From positions 1-8,410 of the forward strand of contig JAKDMR010000071.1 in NCBI GenBank assembly GCA_030452275.1: a DNA stretch of 8,410 nt, in the 5' to 3' direction. The translations under genes were made by a program, and so were the position numbers. Of this stretch, positions 7,117-8,410 are shown in pieces; positions within the stretch are counted from its first letter, which is position 1, and each line of letters begins with the position of its first letter. Under the pieces are notes generated by a model that was not told the origin of the DNA, searched no databases, and saw only the letters and a list, made by a program, of their open reading frames with translations. The stretch is from Candidatus Nitrosocosmicus sp. (GTDB taxonomy: Archaea; Thermoproteota; Nitrososphaeria; Nitrososphaerales; Nitrososphaeraceae).

Positions 7117-7617
7117 TTGAAACAAGTAGTACTTTTGAATTTAGGCACATATAGGAACTTAAAGAGATCTAGACACAGTTGTCCTAGATTAATTACAGTA
7201 ATTCGTGATCCCGATATGATGTTGGCAATGTATATAGAATCCCTTAGTTTACCTATAGATGACCTCTGTATTCTTTGGAGTCAGAAAATGCTTTCCCAAA
7301 TCATGAAAGATTTTAGAGAAATAATATTTCATGTAGAAAAACTATCTAAAGAAAAAGGAATCAAATTTAGAGTAATCGTTGATTTAAATGAAGAGAATAC
7401 ATGGTTTCTAAAATCAATGAATTATTGTGATATAAGACAGCTTGACAATATAACTGAGAATCTTCAATTATCAGATAACAAAATATGTGTAAAACCTTTG
7501 TTTGAACAAGGTCAAGAACAGTTTAGTCAAATTCTATGGAGTAACTCTACATCTTTGGTAAATCAAAAACAAAGTCAATTTGAGGATTTATGGAAAATGA
7601 CTAGACCATATCCTTAA
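7117..7617 (+). CDS. orphan sensor-type domain resembling N-terminus of thaumarchaeal histidine kinases/regulators
   Basis: This is a 166-residue soluble protein. The stretch from about 76 to 163 (KLSKEKGIKFRVIVDL, then CDIRQLDNITENLQLSDNK, then QILWSNSTSLVNQKQ and FEDLWKMTRP) has the pattern of a domain that I recall in thaumarchaeal histidine kinases and TrmB-like regulators. There it precedes the output module: a GIKIR strand, an EIRHLDG-like turn, an IYSN strand and a FDxLW helix. Here the protein stops right after that helix, so no kinase, HTH or receiver domain is present. It could be a stand-alone sensor or partner protein, or the surviving front part of a larger signalling gene. The frame is free of stops but rich in rare-looking features (TTG start, N-terminus of basic composition that matches nothing I know), so the true start may lie downstream. 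Function is unproven. Confidence 0.55.
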   Translation: MKQVVLLNLGTYRNLKRSRHSCPRLITVIRDPDMMLAMYIESLSLPIDDLCILWSQKMLSQIMKDFREIIFHVEKLSKEKGIKFRVIVDLNEENTWFLKSMNYCDIRQLDNITENLQLSDNKICVKPLFEQGQEQFSQILWSNSTSLVNQKQSQFEDLWKMTRPYP

Positions 7618-7897
7618 AAATATATTCATGTTGATGTTTTGGATATAGAATATTGAAGGTAAATTGAAGGTATGGTATAATGTAATGATTATTTGAACGG
7701 TACTTGACAGATTAAATGATTATAAAATATCCTATCTTTACACAAATCTTAAATTTGTTGATTGAAATCTTGAGTACAAATTAGGAATCATCCTAGAGAT
7801 TATAACGACCTGATATTATCCAAATAGTGTGGATATGAAAGCGAAGTGCGGATTGTAAGTTTGGAGGGGAATCGCGGGTTCTCTCCTCTTTCATTTT

Positions 7898-7968
7898 CGG
7901 GATTTGAACTATACAAAGCAACAAGCGGGTTCAAATCCCGCTCTTTGCACCTTTAACGCGGGATTTGA
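7898..7968. repeat. three copies of CGGGATTTGA in alternating orientation
   Basis: CGGGATTTGAAC (7898-7909) is the exact reverse complement of GTTCAAATCCCG (7929-7940), and CGGGATTTGA occurs again in the first orientation at 7959-7968. The middle copy is the T-arm of the tRNA-like segment. The flanking copies can each pair with it, giving alternative hairpins. A further CGCGGGTT lies at about 7873-7880. Confidence 0.7.
7924..7951 (+). other. tRNA 3'-end-like fragment (possible attachment-site relic)
   Basis: The segment folds as a canonical tRNA T-arm: stem GCGGG (7925-7929), seven-base loop TTCAAAT, stem CCCGC (7937-7941). Seven bases that could be the 3' acceptor strand (TCTTTGC, 7942-7948), a discriminator A and CC come next. 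The matching 5' acceptor strand GCAAAGA, D-arm and anticodon arm are not found in the preceding few hundred bases, so this is not a whole tRNA gene. Archaeal integrated elements commonly recombine at tRNA 3' ends and leave such copies behind. No integrase is seen in the window. Confidence 0.5.
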
Positions 7969-8229
7969 CACTTATGGCGAGGACTCTATACATGAGGTGA
8001 CACCAGATAACTATTCTTCTACTTGTGCTAAAGAATAAGACGGTCATCATCGTTGTTCATACAGGCCACGAATAAGAAGTATCTTTTATAGAGGTCAACG
8101 TAGCATATGGTGAAAATTGGGGGCAATAAACGATAATTCAATCCCAAACAGAAACAATCATCTTCATCCTATCAAGTTAAACCAAAGTATTCACAGATTC
8201 ATCCGTCCTAACTGTTGTGATAACTGAAA

Positions 8230-8410
8230 ATGAAACACTATCTAATAATCGGAGGCAAATTAGAAGATGAAGATAACACAAAATCGTTAATCACAATAAT
8301 GCAAGGAAATAACATAAACGAAATAGTGGTAATAATTACAAGACTATTTAATCTTATTTGTTCGCAATTCTCTAATGACAATTACATGTTGGAGGGTAGT
8401 AGTGATAAAG
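8230..8410 (+). CDS. hypothetical protein, N-terminal part (runs off the window)
   Basis: An ATG follows directly after an in-frame TAA (8221-8223), and the frame stays open for 60 codons to the window edge. The protein begins MKHYLIIGGKLEDEDNTKSL, followed by a segment reading INEIVVIITRLFNLI. It has a short hydrophobic start, then acidic residues, then an amphipathic stretch; no known motif is recognised. The upstream sequence is AT-rich without a clear Shine-Dalgarno. Sixty open codons in this composition and normal codon use favour a real gene, but it cannot be assigned a function from this part. Confidence 0.5.
   Translation, partial: MKHYLIIGGKLEDEDNTKSLITIMQGNNINEIVVIITRLFNLICSQFSNDNYMLEGSSDK

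Larger units (their letters stand above)
7618..8229. other. 612-base region without a convincing gene
   Basis: No long frame is open on either strand. The stretch holds an 11-base-period tandem repeat of ATTGAAGGTA (7652-7661 and 7663-7672), a small hairpin ACAAAT-CTTAA-ATTTGT near 7742-7758, and the GC-richer repeat and tRNA-fragment cluster at about 7863-7970. The remainder (7971-8229) shows nothing I can name. Confidence 0.5.

Noticed and set aside
7652..7672. Tandem ATTGAAGGTA repeat as the start of a CRISPR or longer array
   Set aside because: Only two units of 11 bases occur, with no spacers; it is too short to be more than a chance or slippage duplication.
7600..7951. A complete or intron-containing tRNA ending at 7951
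   Set aside because: The matching 5' acceptor strand GCAAAGA and a D-arm/anticodon arm could not be found upstream; only the 3' quarter is present.

Overview
The window looks like chromosomal accessory DNA of a soil-type thaumarchaeon (Nitrososphaerales, closest in feel to Nitrosocosmicus). I judge this from the AT-rich composition, the frequent TTG/ATG starts without Shine-Dalgarno sites, the archaeal TATA-like boxes, and several protein types I associate with that group: an archaeo-eukaryotic primase (AEP)-like protein with a WIEKLLQTP tail, a PsbP-like secreted protein with an HEH/HKH domain, a thaumarchaeal DsbA-family protein and a kinase-type sensor domain. No rRNA, CRISPR array, transposase or integrase is visible.

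Layout. Bases 111-1160 (+) encode an apparently complete AEP-like primase. It carries catalytic motifs I (IDLDLS), II (GGGYHIY) and III (RIPETINSK) followed by a helical C-terminal module. Bases 1455-2330 (-) are a broken DsbA-family gene with two in-frame stops and both active-site cysteines replaced. Bases 2420-4435 (+) encode a 671-residue subtilase with a full Asp/His/Asn/Ser catalytic set but no signal peptide. Bases 4555-5331 (+) are a second, 5'-truncated copy of the primase: motif II is still readable, but the Trp codon in front of it has become TAG and the region with motif I is gone. Bases 5567-6622 (-) encode a secreted PsbP-like protein. A 494-base AT-rich gap follows, holding a strong hairpin and a possible 37-codon reading frame. 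Bases 7117-7617 (+) encode an isolated sensor-type domain. Bases 7618-8229 hold no convincing gene, but include a tRNA 3'-end-like segment surrounded by inverted and direct copies of its T-arm. A reading frame that starts at 8230 runs off the window.

How it fits together. The genes do not form one operon: strands alternate, and two of the seven gene-sized units are decayed. The duplicated, partly degraded primase, the broken redox gene, the orphan sensor domain and the tRNA 3'-end fragment together suggest an old integrated element or a recombination-prone region being eroded. The best candidates for something not well described are the single-chain primase with its C-terminal module and its truncated paralogue, the signal-less subtilase, and the tRNA-fragment repeat cluster. 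Family assignments rest on motifs read by eye, without database searches.
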